A stretch of DNA of 64,000 nt. Origin: Microbacterium sp. SORGH_AS_0969 (lineage in GTDB: Bacteria > Actinomycetota > Actinomycetes > Actinomycetales > Microbacteriaceae). Of the stretch, positions 51,395 to 60,378 are shown piece by piece. A program made the position numbers and the translations under genes. The notes beneath the pieces were generated by a model that saw only the letters and a list, made by a program, of their open reading frames with translations, made no database searches and had not been told where the DNA came from. The number at the start of each line of letters is the position of its first letter. Position 1 is the first letter of the stretch. The stretch covers positions 2,852,001 through 2,916,000 of the forward strand of contig NZ_JAUTAG010000001.1 in NCBI RefSeq assembly GCF_030818255.1, written 5' to 3'.

Positions 51395-52723
51395 GGCGGG
51401 ACCCACCGACACGCCGTCGCCCGATGCCTCGCCGTCGAGCGGAGCGGCGGGCGTCTCGTCGATCTCGCCTTCCGAGCGCGCCGTCAGCGACCCACGTGCG
51501 ACCGTGATGGTGAGCCCGGTTCCGGCGGGGGTTTGGCTCGCGTCGCGGACGATCGCACCGCCCTCGACCTGGGCGATCGCGTATCCGCGTGCGAGTGTCG
51601 CGAGGGGCGAGAGTGCACGCAGGGATGCGCTCAGTTCGCGTGTCCGGCGCTGTTCGCCCTCGAGTCGACGATCGACGATGTCACGGCCGCGGTTCGACAG
51701 CATCCACAGTTCCTGCGCCCGCGAGGTGAGCATGGCGTGCGGGGTGCGCAGCGACGGACGCGAACGGATCTGCTCGAGCTGGGCGATGTCGTGCAGCACA
51801 CGCTGCGTGAGGCGTCCGGTCAGCCGGGCGCGCAGCTGCGCGACGAGAGCCCGCTGCTCGGCGACGTCGGGAACCACGCGTTTGGCGGCGTCGGTGGGTG
51901 TGGAGGCGCGAAGGTCGGCGACCTCGTCGAGCAGGGGGCGATCGTTCTCGTGACCGATCGCACTGACGATCGGCGTGGATGCCGCGGCCACCGCGCGCAA
52001 CAGGCGCTCGTCGCTGAAGCCGAGAAGGGTCTGCGGATCGCCGCCCCCGCGGGCGATGATGATGACGTCGACCTCGGGGTCGGCATCCAGCGCCTTCAGC
52101 GCGGCCAGGGTCTCCGGGACGCAGCGGTCGCCCTGGACCGCGGCGTACTTCGTCCGGAAGTTCACCCGCGGCCAGCGCAGCTCGGCGTTGCGGTGCACGT
52201 CTTTCTCGGCGTCCGAGTTCTCGCCCGTGATGAGGCCGATGCAGTGGGGGAGGAAGGGCAGCTTCTTCTTGCGCACCGGGTCGAAGAGGCCCTCGGAGCG
52301 CAGCTGCACGCGTAGCCGCTCGAGTCGCTCGAGCTGTTCGCCGAGGCCGACGTGACGCATGGCGGAGATCGCGAACGAGAAGTCGCCGGTGCGGGGGAAG
52401 TAGTCCGCCTTGACGCACGCCACGACGTGGTCGCCCACCTGGAAGTCCTTGGGGAGGCGCGCGAGCGTGCTCGACCAGATACGGAACGCCACCGTGGACT
52501 CGGTGTTGAGGTCTTTCAAGCGACCGAAGACGTTGCCACCCCGACGGTTGAACGAGGTGATCTCGCCCTCGACCCACACCGAGCCCCAGCGTTCGATGAA
52601 GCCGCGGATCGTGTCGTTGAGCCGAGACACCGACGTGGGGGTGTCGGTGCGCGAGTCGCGAGGGTGGACCGAGTCGGCGGGGGGCGCCTCGCCGACTACC
52701 GTCTCGGGGTGGAACGAGGTCAT
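51392..52723 (-). CDS. xseA: Exodeoxyribonuclease VII large subunit
   Basis: 443 residues. An N-terminal OB fold ([19 protein letters not shown] and [21 protein letters not shown]) binds single-stranded DNA. The catalytic domain follows with [75 protein letters not shown], each shown in part, and a long coiled-coil region. The end ([18 protein letters not shown]) is the family's closing beta hairpin. ATG 52723 is the first with family support and CAGACT ends 7 bases before. Divergent from ispH by 57 bases. Confidence 0.95.
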   Translation of the reverse strand: MTSFHPETVVGEAPPADSVHPRDSRTDTPTSVSRLNDTIRGFIERWGSVWVEGEITSFNRRGGNVFGRLKDLNTESTVAFRIWSSTLARLPKDFQVGDHVVACVKADYFPRTGDFSFAISAMRHVGLGEQLERLERLRVQLRSEGLFDPVRKKKLPFLPHCIGLITGENSDAEKDVHRNAELRWPRVNFRTKYAAVQGDRCVPETLAALKALDADPEVDVIIIARGGGDPQTLLGFSDERLLRAVAAASTPIVSAIGHENDRPLLDEVADLRASTPTDAAKRVVPDVAEQRALVAQLRARLTGRLTQRVLHDIAQLEQIRSRPSLRTPHAMLTSRAQELWMLSNRGRDIVDRRLEGEQRRTRELSASLRALSPLATLARGYAIAQVEGGAIVRDASQTPAGTGLTITVARGSLTARSEGEIDETPAAPLDGEASGDGVSVGPA

Positions 52724-52768
52724 GGGCTCCAGTCTGAGGGGTTCGGCCGTCGTCCAGGGGCGCCCCGG

Positions 52769-52774
52769 TAGAAT
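52769..52774 (+). promoter_or_regulatory. -10 hexamer of the leaderless ispH promoter
   Basis: TAGAAT, 6 bases before the GTG at 52781. Confidence 0.6.
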
Positions 52775-52780
52775 CGAGGG

Positions 52781-53842
52781 GTGAGCACACCTGTCGTCCA
52801 ACTGCCCGTTCCCCGGATTCCGGGTCGACGTGGGCGGCTCCAGGATATCCCGGTCAAAGGCCAGAAGAAGGTGCTGCTGGCGGCACCGCGCGGCTACTGC
52901 GCCGGTGTCGACCGCGCCGTCGTCGCCGTCGAGAAGGCCCTCGACCGCTACGGCGCCCCCGTGTACGTGCGCAAGCAGATCGTGCACAACATCCACGTGG
53001 TGACCGAGCTCGAGAAGAAGGGCGCGATCTTCGTCGAAGAGGTCGACGAGGTCCCCGAGGGCTCGCACGTCGTCTTCAGCGCGCACGGCGTGTCTCCCGC
53101 TGTGGTTTCCGCGGCGTCCGACCGCGGCCTGCAGGCCATCGACGCCACGTGCCCCCTCGTCACCAAGGTGCACCGCGAGGCCGTGCGCTTCGCGCGCGAC
53201 GACTACGAAATCCTGCTGATCGGCCACGACGGCCATGAAGAGGTCGAGGGCACCGCCGGTGAGGCTCCCGAGCACGTCACCGTCGTCAACTCACCCGAGC
53301 ACGCCGACACCGTCGAGGTGCGCGACCCGTCGAAGGTGGTGTGGCTCTCGCAGACGACGCTGTCGGTCGACGAGACGATGGAGACGGTGCGCCGACTCCG
53401 CCTGCGCTTCCCGCACCTGCAGGACCCGCCCTCCGACGACATCTGCTACGCGACCCAGAACCGCCAGGTCGCGATCAAGAAGGTCGCCGTCGGCGCCGAC
53501 CTCGTCATCGTCGTGGGCTCCGCGAACTCCTCGAACAGCGTGCGCCTCGTCGAGGTCGCGCTCGAACACGGGGCCAAGGCCGCTTACCGCGTCGACTATG
53601 TCGACGAGGTCAAGCAGGAGTGGCTCGACGGCGTCGAGACGGTCGGTGTCACCAGCGGCGCGTCGGTGCCCGAGGTGCTCGTGACCGAGGTGCTCGAGGA
53701 GCTCGCCGGCGCGGGCTATCGCGACGTCGAAGAAGTACGGACCGCCGAGGAAGACCTGATCTTCTCGCTCCCGAAGGAGCTGCGTCAGGATGCCGCCGGC
53801 CAGCGCGACCAGCGGGCGCTGGGCGGCCGGGGTCGTTCGTGA
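52781..53842 (+). CDS. ispH: 4-hydroxy-3-methylbut-2-enyl diphosphate reductase
   Basis: 353 residues. Last step of the non-mevalonate pathway, making isopentenyl and dimethylallyl diphosphate, precursors also for the uppS product. The three cysteines for the iron-sulfur cluster are in [26 protein letters not shown] and [13 protein letters not shown]; the catalytic His residues appear in IVHNIHVV and FSAHGVSP, and the conserved [10 protein letters not shown] and [10 protein letters not shown] are intact. GTG 52781 is backed by the -10 element. The stop overlaps the next gene. Confidence 0.96.
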   Translation: MSTPVVQLPVPRIPGRRGRLQDIPVKGQKKVLLAAPRGYCAGVDRAVVAVEKALDRYGAPVYVRKQIVHNIHVVTELEKKGAIFVEEVDEVPEGSHVVFSAHGVSPAVVSAASDRGLQAIDATCPLVTKVHREAVRFARDDYEILLIGHDGHEEVEGTAGEAPEHVTVVNSPEHADTVEVRDPSKVVWLSQTTLSVDETMETVRRLRLRFPHLQDPPSDDICYATQNRQVAIKKVAVGADLVIVVGSANSSNSVRLVEVALEHGAKAAYRVDYVDEVKQEWLDGVETVGVTSGASVPEVLVTEVLEELAGAGYRDVEEVRTAEEDLIFSLPKELRQDAAGQRDQRALGGRGRS

Positions 53843-54381
53843 GCGACGCCGACCCGAGGCCGCGTCCGCAGTTCGGCGAGTACGCGACGCCCGAGGAGCA
53901 GCAGGCTCGCATCCAGCGTCCGGAGGTGACGGAGGCGCTCGACGCGGGCGTCGCCCCGCAGCCGGCCGCTCCGGCGTCGGCCACGGTCGCACCGGCGGCG
54001 GCCCGCGGGCCCCTGGTCGACCGCGTCATCACGCTCATGCTGCTCGTCTACGGGCTGTTCTCGGTCGTCACGACGATCGTGCAGGTGCTCGACTTCCCCC
54101 ACTACGCCGAGCAGGCGGCGAAGGTCCTGGGCGTCGACGCGACCTACTCGAACTTGGCCGCCGGTTTCGTCTGGGGTGCGGTGGCCGCCGTTGTCTACGG
54201 AGTCGTCTACCTCGTCACCGCGCTGCTGACCTGGCGTCGGCTCAAGCGCGGCCGCATCGCCTTCTGGATCCCTCTCGTCGGCTTCGCCGTGGCCGCGCTC
54301 GTGGGCAGCACCTGCATCGCGATCGCCGTCGTCAGCGACCCGGCCTATCTCTCCGCACTGATGGACGGCATCTCGAAATGA
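53839..54381 (+). CDS. Membrane protein with acidic N-terminus, DUF6264-like
   Basis: 180 residues from GTG 53839, overlapping ispH by 4 bases (GTGA). The first 55 residues are charged and Pro/Ala-rich, starting [15 protein letters not shown], a spelling common at the start of Microbacteriaceae membrane proteins. Four hydrophobic segments follow: [19 protein letters not shown], the pair around [38 protein letters not shown] and the last near ISK. I associate it with DUF6264 but with limited confidence. The coupling to ispH is likely positional only. Confidence 0.65.
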   Translation: MSDADPRPRPQFGEYATPEEQQARIQRPEVTEALDAGVAPQPAAPASATVAPAAARGPLVDRVITLMLLVYGLFSVVTTIVQVLDFPHYAEQAAKVLGVDATYSNLAAGFVWGAVAAVVYGVVYLVTALLTWRRLKRGRIAFWIPLVGFAVAALVGSTCIAIAVVSDPAYLSALMDGISK

Positions 54382-54403
54382 ACCGACGGGGCCGGCATCC
54401 CGT

Positions 54404-54417
54404 GTTCTTCTGAGAAC
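54404..54417. promoter_or_regulatory. Small palindrome upstream of the sigma factor gene
   Basis: GTTCT-TCTG-AGAAC, 5-bp arms, 18 bases before the sigma start. It may be part of the sigma factor's own control region. Confidence 0.3.
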
Positions 54418-54435
54418 CCGAGAGAGGAGCCGGCC

Positions 54436-54942
54436 GTGGTGCGAGAAGATCACGCGCGTCTGACCGCGCTCTACGACGCCCACGCGGCACCCGTCTGGCG
54501 GTACGTGGTCAGTCTCACGGGCGACCATGCGGGGGCGGACGACGTCGTGCAGGAGACGCTGCTGCGCGCCTGGCGGTCGCCGCGCATCATGAGCGATGAT
54601 CCGGGATCGCTGCGGTCGTGGATATTCACGGTGGCCCGTAACCTCGTCATCGACGAGGCACGCAGCGCCCGTCGGCGCCACGAGCTGGCCGTCGACGAGG
54701 TCCCGGACGCGGGGCGCGACGACGACACGGATGCCATGTTCGACGCGTTGCTCGTCGAGGAGGCGCTCTCGACCCTGACGCCCGATCACCGCGCGGTCAT
54801 CGTCAGCGCGTACTACGGCGGTCGAAGCGTCGCACAGACGGCCGAGGAGCTCGGCATCCCGGCGGGGACCGTCAAGTCGCGACTGCACTACGCGGTGCGA
54901 GCGCTGCGGCTCGCCCTGCAGGAGAGGGGGGTGACGCGATGA
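54436..54942 (+). CDS. ECF-type RNA polymerase sigma factor
   Basis: 168 residues. Region 2 is seen as LTALYDAHAAPVWRYVVSL, then GADDVVQETLLRAWRSP and the -10 recognition part RSWIFTVARNLVIDEARS; region 4 as LSTLTPDHRAVIVSAYYGG and the -35 helix TAEELGIPAGTVKSRLHYAVRALR. Region 1.1 and 3 are absent, as in group IV. The family is close to SigK/SigL types paired with membrane anti-sigma factors. GTG 54436 follows AGAGGAG. The anti-sigma gene starts within its last 4 bases. Confidence 0.93.
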   Translation: MVREDHARLTALYDAHAAPVWRYVVSLTGDHAGADDVVQETLLRAWRSPRIMSDDPGSLRSWIFTVARNLVIDEARSARRRHELAVDEVPDAGRDDDTDAMFDALLVEEALSTLTPDHRAVIVSAYYGGRSVAQTAEELGIPAGTVKSRLHYAVRALRLALQERGVTR

Positions 54943-55640
54943 GCGCCGATCACTCACGGATGTCCGAGTGGGACGGAGCCTACGTTCTGGGTGCCCTGTC
55001 GGCGGCGGATCGCGCGGAGTACGAGGGGCATCTCGCGATCTGCGCGGAGTGCCGGACCGCGGTCGCCGAGCTCGCGCCCACGGCGGGCCTGCTCTCGCGA
55101 CTGTCGGCTGACCGCGCCCGGGCTATCGATGCGTCGAGCGGTCCGGTACCCATCGTCATGCCGCACCCCTCACTTCGGACCCGGGTCGTGCAGACCGCTC
55201 GTCGGCGTCGCGCCCGGCTGATCACGGCGTGGACACTGGCGGCATCCCTCGCCGTGGTCGCCGTGGGTGTGCCGACCGTCGTCACGATCGCCAACGCCTC
55301 CTCGTCGTCGGCGACGACTTACGCGCTCGACGAGGTCGGCGGGGCTCCGCTCGAGGCGTCGGTCAAGCTGACCCCGGTCGCGTGGGGCACCCGGATCGAC
55401 CTCGTGTGCCAATACACCGGTGAGGTGCTCGACGCGCCACCCGGCGGTTGGCCCTACGCTCTGGCGGTGACCGACGACTCCGGCTCGACCTCGGTGCTCT
55501 CGACCTGGCGCGCCGGTCCCGGGGCCACGACCGAGCTCAGTGCCGGGACCGATCTCGAAGCGTCGAGCATCGGCTCGATCGAGATCCGTTCCGTCGACGG
55601 CGATCGGGTGGTCATGCGGCGAGACTTCTCGGCCCCGTAA
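54939..55640 (+). CDS. Zinc-finger anti-sigma factor, membrane-anchored
   Basis: 233 residues. The first 80 residues hold a zf-HC2-like anti-sigma domain, LSAADRAEYEGHLAICAECRTAVAEL, with the His-x3-Cys-x2-Cys zinc motif. One membrane helix follows (LITAWTLAASLAVVAVGVP), then an outer domain with beta strands and a Cys in DLVCQYTG. It should bind and silence the ECF sigma encoded just before until an outside signal removes it. Start ATG overlaps the sigma stop by 4 bases. The outer domain has no match I recognise; the signal is unknown. Confidence 0.9.
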   Translation: MSADHSRMSEWDGAYVLGALSAADRAEYEGHLAICAECRTAVAELAPTAGLLSRLSADRARAIDASSGPVPIVMPHPSLRTRVVQTARRRRARLITAWTLAASLAVVAVGVPTVVTIANASSSSATTYALDEVGGAPLEASVKLTPVAWGTRIDLVCQYTGEVLDAPPGGWPYALAVTDDSGSTSVLSTWRAGPGATTELSAGTDLEASSIGSIEIRSVDGDRVVMRRDFSAP

Positions 55641-55643
55641 CAT
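55638..55643 (+). promoter_or_regulatory. -10 hexamer of the leaderless MOSC gene, overlapping the anti-sigma stop
   Basis: TAACAT, 6 bases before the ATG at 55650; its first three bases are the TAA stop of the anti-sigma gene. Confidence 0.55.
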
Positions 55644-55649
55644 CGACGG

Positions 55650-56195
55650 ATGCCACGCCTCGTCGCCGTCTGCGCCGTCCACCAGCTTCACCCGGACGCG
55701 GGGTCCGTCGGAGTGACCGCGATCGACAAGCGGGCGCTCGACGGTCCCGTTCGCCTGGGCCCGCTCGGCGTGCGCGCGGATGTCCAGGCGAGCCGCAAAC
55801 ACCACGGCGGGCGTGAGAAGGCGGTGTACGCCTACTCCGAGGCGGACGCCGCGTACTGGGAGGCCGAGCTGGGCCGTGATCTGCACCCGGGGTGGTTCGG
55901 TGAGAACCTCCGGGTGGAGGGCATCGACGTCAACGCGGCGCGCATCGGCGAGATCTGGCGTATCGGCGACACCGTCGAGGTCGAGGTCACCATGCCGCGC
56001 ACGCCGTGCGCGACGTTCGCGCGCTGGGTCGGCGGACGCGACGCCCGAGGGTGGGTGAAGCGCTTCTCCGACGAGGGACGCCTCGGCGCTTACCTCCGGG
56101 TCCGCCGCGCGGGAGATGTCCGGGCGGGGGATGCCATCGAGGTGCTGTCGTCCCCCGAGGGGGCGCCCACGGTGCTCGAGGTTTACCGCGCCTGA
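55650..56195 (+). CDS. MOSC-domain protein
   Basis: 181 residues, the single-domain form. Features of the molybdenum-cofactor sulfurase C-terminal (YiiM-like) fold are visible: TAIDKRALDGPV, the basic YAYSEADAAYWEAELGR, PGWFGENLRVEGIDVN, the conserved Cys in MPRTPCATFARW and the closing strand IEVLSSPEG. YiiM relatives use bound molybdenum cofactor to reduce N-hydroxylated purines and detoxify them; the cofactor-bound Cys is present. It starts 10 bases after the anti-sigma stop codon, apparently from its own leaderless promoter. Confidence 0.88.
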   Translation: MPRLVAVCAVHQLHPDAGSVGVTAIDKRALDGPVRLGPLGVRADVQASRKHHGGREKAVYAYSEADAAYWEAELGRDLHPGWFGENLRVEGIDVNAARIGEIWRIGDTVEVEVTMPRTPCATFARWVGGRDARGWVKRFSDEGRLGAYLRVRRAGDVRAGDAIEVLSSPEGAPTVLEVYRA

Positions 56196-56238
56196 GCCGG
56201 GCCCTCAGCGCCCGCGCGGGCGCGGCATCCGGGAACGA

Positions 56239-56268
56239 CGAATGCCCCGGCCGGAGCCGGGGCATTCG
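56239..56268. terminator. Bidirectional terminator between the MOSC gene and fba
   Basis: Stem CGAATGCCCCGGC with its complement around a short loop, between convergent genes. Confidence 0.85.
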
Positions 56269-56283
56269 CGGGAGAGAGATCGG

Positions 56284-57312
56284 TCAGCTCTTCGACTGGC
56301 CGTACGAACCCAGCTGCTTGGTGGCTTCGACCACGCGGACGGCCATGGCCGACTCGGCGACCTTGCCCCAGGCGCGGGGGTCGTACTGCTTCTTGTTGCC
56401 GACCTCGCCGTCGATCTTCAGCACACCCTCGTAGTTCGAGAACATGTAGCCCGCGATCGAACGGGTGAAGGCGTACTGCGTGTCGGTGTCGATGTTCATC
56501 TTGACGACGCCGTTCGCGACCGCGAGGGCGATCTCTTCGTCGCTCGAGCCGCTGCCGCCGTGGAAGACGAGGTCGAGGGGCTTGGGGCCGGTGCCGAACT
56601 TCGCGGCGATGCCCTCCTGGATCTCACCGAGCAGCTCGGGACGGAGCTTGACGCCGCCGGGCTTGTACACGCCGTGGACGTTTCCGAACGTGAGGGCCGA
56701 GATGTAGCGGCCGTTCTCGCCGAGGCCGAGGCGCTCGACGGCCTTGGTCACGTCCGCGACGGTCGTGTAAAGCGCCTCGTTGGAGCCCTCGTGCTGAACG
56801 CCGTCCTCTTCGCCGCCGACGACGCCGACCTCGATCTCGAGGATGGCGTTGATGTTCTTCATGCGGGGGAGGAGCTCGGCGGCGATGTCGATGTTCTCGT
56901 CGAGCGGAACGGCCGAGCCGTCCCACATGTGCGACTGGAAGATCGGGTTGCGGCCGGCCTTGACCTCTTCCTCGGATGCCTCGAGGAGGGGGAGCACGAA
57001 CCCGGGGAGCGCGTCCTTGGGGCAGTGGTCGGTGTGGAGAGCGACCGTGATCGGGTAGTTCTTGGCGACCTCGGTGACGTACTTGGCGAAGGCGAGCGCG
57101 CCGGTGGCGCGGGCCTTGACCGTGTGGCCGGCGAAGTAGTCGGCGCCGCCGGTGGTGACCTGGAGGATGCCGTCAGAACCGGCCTCGGTCAGGCCCTGGA
57201 GCACCGAGTTGATGGTCTGCGAGCTCGAGACGTTGATCGCGGGGTACGCGAAGCTGCCGGCCTTGGCGCGGTCCAGCATCTCGGCGTACTGCTCAGGGGT
57301 GGCGACGGGCAT
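56284..57312 (-). CDS. fba: Class II fructose-bisphosphate aldolase
   Basis: 342 residues. Zinc-dependent cleavage of fructose 1,6-bisphosphate. Zinc ligands and active-site residues are visible: ITVALHTDHCPKD, the His/Glu in GSAVPLDENI and ILEIEVGVVGGEEDGV, the ligand His in FGNVHGVYKPG and LVFHGGSGSSDEEI, and VVKMNIDTDTQYAF. It is of the long class IIA type (E. coli FbaA-like). ATG 57312 follows AAGGAG by 4-5 bases. It lies head-to-head with glpX, its partner in gluconeogenesis, 176 bases apart. Confidence 0.96.
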   Translation of the reverse strand: MPVATPEQYAEMLDRAKAGSFAYPAINVSSSQTINSVLQGLTEAGSDGILQVTTGGADYFAGHTVKARATGALAFAKYVTEVAKNYPITVALHTDHCPKDALPGFVLPLLEASEEEVKAGRNPIFQSHMWDGSAVPLDENIDIAAELLPRMKNINAILEIEVGVVGGEEDGVQHEGSNEALYTTVADVTKAVERLGLGENGRYISALTFGNVHGVYKPGGVKLRPELLGEIQEGIAAKFGTGPKPLDLVFHGGSGSSDEEIALAVANGVVKMNIDTDTQYAFTRSIAGYMFSNYEGVLKIDGEVGNKKQYDPRAWGKVAESAMAVRVVEATKQLGSYGQSKS

Positions 57313-57476
57313 TGTGCTCCTTGTGTCGTTGCGGGGACACCGTCAGCCTAGCGAAGGTGCTGGATCGTGCTGAGGCTGTCTGAAGAGGAACTGGCGGAGT
57401 ATGCGCCAGTGATAAAAATCGCGATTCCTTCGTCGGCGAGCGCCGGAAATTGCCCGATTGTCACATCTCTCGTGGC

Positions 57477-57482
57477 TACAGT
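57477..57482 (+). promoter_or_regulatory. -10 hexamer of the leaderless glpX promoter
   Basis: TACAGT, 6 bases before the ATG at 57489. Confidence 0.6.
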
Positions 57483-57488
57483 GGCCAC

Positions 57489-58478
57489 ATGGTGAGCCTG
57501 ACATCCGATATGAGTCCGTTGCACCCCGATCGGAACCTGGCTCTCGAGCTGGTTCGCGCGACCGAGGCGGCATCCATCCGGGCCGTCCCCTTCATCGGTC
57601 GTGGAGACAAAGAAGCGGCGGATGGTGCGGCCGTCGACGCCATGCGCGCGTTCTTCAGCACGGTCGACTTCGACGGCACGATCGTCATCGGCGAGGGCGA
57701 GAAGGACAACGCCCCGATGCTCTACAACGGCGAGCGTGTCGGAAGCGGGCGCGGACCCCGGTGCGACGTCGCGGTCGACCCGATCGACGGCACCTCGTTG
57801 ACCGCGGCGGGACGGCAGAACGCCCTCTCGGTGATCGCCGTGTCCGACCAGGGCACGATGCTCGACGCATCAAGTGTCTTCTACATGGACAAGCTCGTGA
57901 CCGGTCCGGCAGGCGTCGGTGTGGTCGACATCCGGCTCCCCATCGGCGAGAACATCCGCCTGCTCGCCAAGGCCCTCGGCAAGCCGGTCGATGAGATCGT
58001 CGTGTCGGTTCTGAACCGTCCGCGTCACGAACAGCTCATCGCCGACATCCGCGCGGCCGGTGCGGGCACCCGCCTCATGAGCGACGGCGATGTCGCCGGC
58101 GGCATCAACGCGGCCCGACACAATGCCCGGACTGATATGTGCGTCGGTATCGGAGGCAGCCCGGAAGGCATCGTCACCGCGTGCGCGATCAAGGCGCTCG
58201 GTGGGCACATCCAGGGCGTGCTCGCTCCGCGCAACGACGAGGAGAAGCAGAAGGGCGTCGACGCCGGCCTCAAGGTCGACGGGACGGTCTACGAGGCCGA
58301 CGACCTCGTCAAGGGCAAGAACACGATCTTCGTGGCCACCGGGGTGACGGACGGCCAGCTGGTGCAGGGCGTGCGCCGCGACGGCGACTTCATCTACACC
58401 GAGAGCGTCGTGCTCCGCGGCGCGTCGGGAACGCTTCGTCGTATTTCGTCGGAGCACCTGACGTCCAAGTGGCTCTGA
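57489..58478 (+). CDS. glpX: Class II fructose-1,6-bisphosphatase
   Basis: 329 residues. Removes phosphate from fructose 1,6-bisphosphate, the committed step of gluconeogenesis. Metal and substrate sites are visible: IVIGEGEKDNAPMLYNGE, the conserved DPIDGTSLTAAGRQNAL, GDVAGGINAA and IGGSPEGIVTACAIKALGG. In actinobacteria this is usually the only FBPase. ATG 57489 is chosen for the -10 six bases upstream, giving a leaderless message; a start at 57450 lacks support. It is head-to-head with the aldolase gene, so the two enzymes may be controlled from one intergenic region. Confidence 0.96.
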   Translation: MVSLTSDMSPLHPDRNLALELVRATEAASIRAVPFIGRGDKEAADGAAVDAMRAFFSTVDFDGTIVIGEGEKDNAPMLYNGERVGSGRGPRCDVAVDPIDGTSLTAAGRQNALSVIAVSDQGTMLDASSVFYMDKLVTGPAGVGVVDIRLPIGENIRLLAKALGKPVDEIVVSVLNRPRHEQLIADIRAAGAGTRLMSDGDVAGGINAARHNARTDMCVGIGGSPEGIVTACAIKALGGHIQGVLAPRNDEEKQKGVDAGLKVDGTVYEADDLVKGKNTIFVATGVTDGQLVQGVRRDGDFIYTESVVLRGASGTLRRISSEHLTSKWL

Positions 58479-58490
58479 ATCGGTAGCGCT

Positions 58491-58537
58491 CCGTCTCGCT
58501 GAGCACAGCCGCCGCCCGGCCGTGCTCAGCGAGACGG
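58491..58537 (+). terminator. Large hairpin after glpX
   Basis: A perfect 16-bp stem, CCGTCTCGCTGAGCAC with its complement, and a 15-base GC-rich loop. It starts 12 bases after the glpX stop. No T-run follows, so termination may depend on the stem alone or it may belong to the palindromic elements of this region. Confidence 0.6.
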
Positions 58538-58734
58538 CACTGACCCAGTAGTGCGTCGCGCTTGCTCGGCGGCGGAGCTCCGGCGGGAGGCGCGGCGACG
58601 GACGCGGAACGCACACCTACAGCCGGGCGTGTCGTGACGCAAGCGTGACCGGTGTCGCGGGGGTGGTCTGGCAGAATCGTGTGCAGTGTCAACGGCGACG
58701 CTGTGTTCTTCCGAGACCCGAAGGGGGATCGTCC

Positions 58735-58944
58735 ATGGCAACTCCCACGAACCAAACCGCACCCCAGACCGGGGCGCAGGCGGTCATCGCCGACGCCGTT
58801 GACCCTGCGCGCCGCCCTGATGTGCTGCTTCGCGTCCGTCGCGACGACGGCCACGAGATCAGCGCCTGGTGGATGGTCGGCGCATTCGTCGGTGTATCCG
58901 CCGCTGTCGTCAGCCTCCTGAGTTGGGTTCCCGGCGGCTCTTGA
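58735..58944 (+). CDS. Small membrane protein of unknown function
   Basis: 69 residues. A charged cytoplasmic N-terminus (VDPARRPDVLLRVRRDDGHE) is followed by one membrane helix (WWMVGAFVGVSAAVVSLLSW) and a very short end (VPGGS). ATG 58735 has GGGGGA 6 bases upstream. CAGAAT at 58672-58677 may be the -10. The gene runs towards the convergent rmuC. I do not recognise the family; it is of the size and layout of many actinobacterial membrane peptides. Confidence 0.65.
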   Translation: MATPTNQTAPQTGAQAVIADAVDPARRPDVLLRVRRDDGHEISAWWMVGAFVGVSAAVVSLLSWVPGGS

Positions 58945-58978
58945 GCCACCCCGCAGCCTCTTTGGTCATCGGTTCCGC

Positions 58979-60325
58979 TTAGCGCTCCTCCGCCTCGAGG
59001 CCCGCGCGGATCCGCACGTCGCCCAGATCGGCTGAGGCGACGCTTCTGTTTTCCCCGTCAGCTGCGCGGTCGGACGTCGGGCCGTCACCGATCGGTCCCG
59101 TCGCTGCGGAGTCGATGAACTCGGCGGCCGCCCAGCGACGCGGCGTCGCCTCGATCGGGGCGGGAGGGGAGACGGCGTCGAGCTTCGTTTCGTCAATCCC
59201 CGGGAATTTCCGCGCCGTCACGAGCACGCGCGACTCGAGCGATCCGGCGAACTTGTTGTAACTGTCGACCGTGCGCTCGATTGCCCGGCGGAGGTCGCCG
59301 GCGTGCCCGGCGAGGACCCCGACGCGCTCGTACAGCTCGGATCCGAGGGCGAAGAGCGCGCGCGCTTCGTCGGAGACGTCTTGCTGAGTCCACGTGAACG
59401 CGACGGTCTTCAGAACCGCCCACAGATTCACCGGTGAAGCGAGAGCCACCCGACGGGAGAACGCGTAGTCGAGAAGCGTCGGGTCTTCGTCGAGAGCTGA
59501 GGCCAACAGTGATTCGCTGGGGATGAAGCACACCACGAACTCCGGGCTGCTCTCGAGGCCCGCCCAATAGGTCTTGCGAGCGAGAGCGTCGACGTGGCCC
59601 CGAACCGCCTTGGCGTGGCGGGTGAGCAGCGTCGCACGGCGCGCTCCCTCCTCGCCCTGCGCGGTCACCGGGATCGCGCTGGCCTGAAGATACGCGTCGA
59701 GGGGGACCTTGGCATCCACCGCCAAAGCCTTGCCACCCGGGAGCCGGACGACCATGTCGGGTCGACCCGCACCCGCGTCGGAGGTGATGGAGGCCTGCAG
59801 ATCGAAATCGACGTATCGCGTGAGTCCGGCGGCCTCGACGACCCGACGCAGCTGCGTCTCTCCCCAGACGCCGCGCGTGCTCCCGGACCGCATCGCCGAA
59901 GCGAGGGCTTCTGTGGTGGCCCGCAGTGCCTCGTCGGCCTCGCGCGACATCCGCAGCTGCTCGCCGAGCGCGGAGTACTGCTCGACGCGGTCGCGCTCGA
60001 GTCCGTCGACCTTGCGCTGCATCGCCTCGAGGGTCTCGCGCACGGGGTCGAGGGCGCGCAGCACCGTCTGATCGCGACGTTCGCGTTCTTCTCGCGCGGC
60101 CTGGTCGGTGCGGGATTGCCCGACGGCCTCCCTGTAAAGGGCCATCTGATGGTCGAGTTGCGTCTGAAGTCCTGCGCGCGCGGCGTCGGCGGCGGCGACG
60201 CGGGCGAGGAGGTCGGCTCGTTCGGCGGCGGCGGTCGCGGAGGCCCGCGCGGATCCGAGGAACCACCCACCGGCGACGCCGAGCGCGAGGGCGAGGATCA
60301 CGAGAACGAGGGCGATGGCATCCAT
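58979..60325 (-). CDS. rmuC: DNA recombination protein RmuC
   Basis: 448 residues. An N-terminal membrane helix (ALVLVILALALGVAGGWFLG) is followed by a coiled coil (about 35-150) and the RmuC nuclease-like core: STRGVWGETQLRRVVEAAGLT, RPDMVVRLPGGKALAVDAKVPLDAY, FVVCFIPSESLLASAL and later AFTWTQQDVSDEA. RmuC limits inversions at short repeats; relatives belong to the PD-(D/E)XK fold, and the Asp/Lys pairs are present in VDAK. The C-terminal 80 residues are low complexity. ATG 60325 gives the helix at once; a slightly longer frame cannot be ruled out. Confidence 0.92.
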   Translation of the reverse strand: MDAIALVLVILALALGVAGGWFLGSARASATAAAERADLLARVAAADAARAGLQTQLDHQMALYREAVGQSRTDQAAREERERRDQTVLRALDPVRETLEAMQRKVDGLERDRVEQYSALGEQLRMSREADEALRATTEALASAMRSGSTRGVWGETQLRRVVEAAGLTRYVDFDLQASITSDAGAGRPDMVVRLPGGKALAVDAKVPLDAYLQASAIPVTAQGEEGARRATLLTRHAKAVRGHVDALARKTYWAGLESSPEFVVCFIPSESLLASALDEDPTLLDYAFSRRVALASPVNLWAVLKTVAFTWTQQDVSDEARALFALGSELYERVGVLAGHAGDLRRAIERTVDSYNKFAGSLESRVLVTARKFPGIDETKLDAVSPPAPIEATPRRWAAAEFIDSAATGPIGDGPTSDRAADGENRSVASADLGDVRIRAGLEAEER

Positions 60326-60378
60326 GAGGTCAGCATGCACCAGACCTCCGACATCGCCGGAAAGACGGGCCGCGAGCG

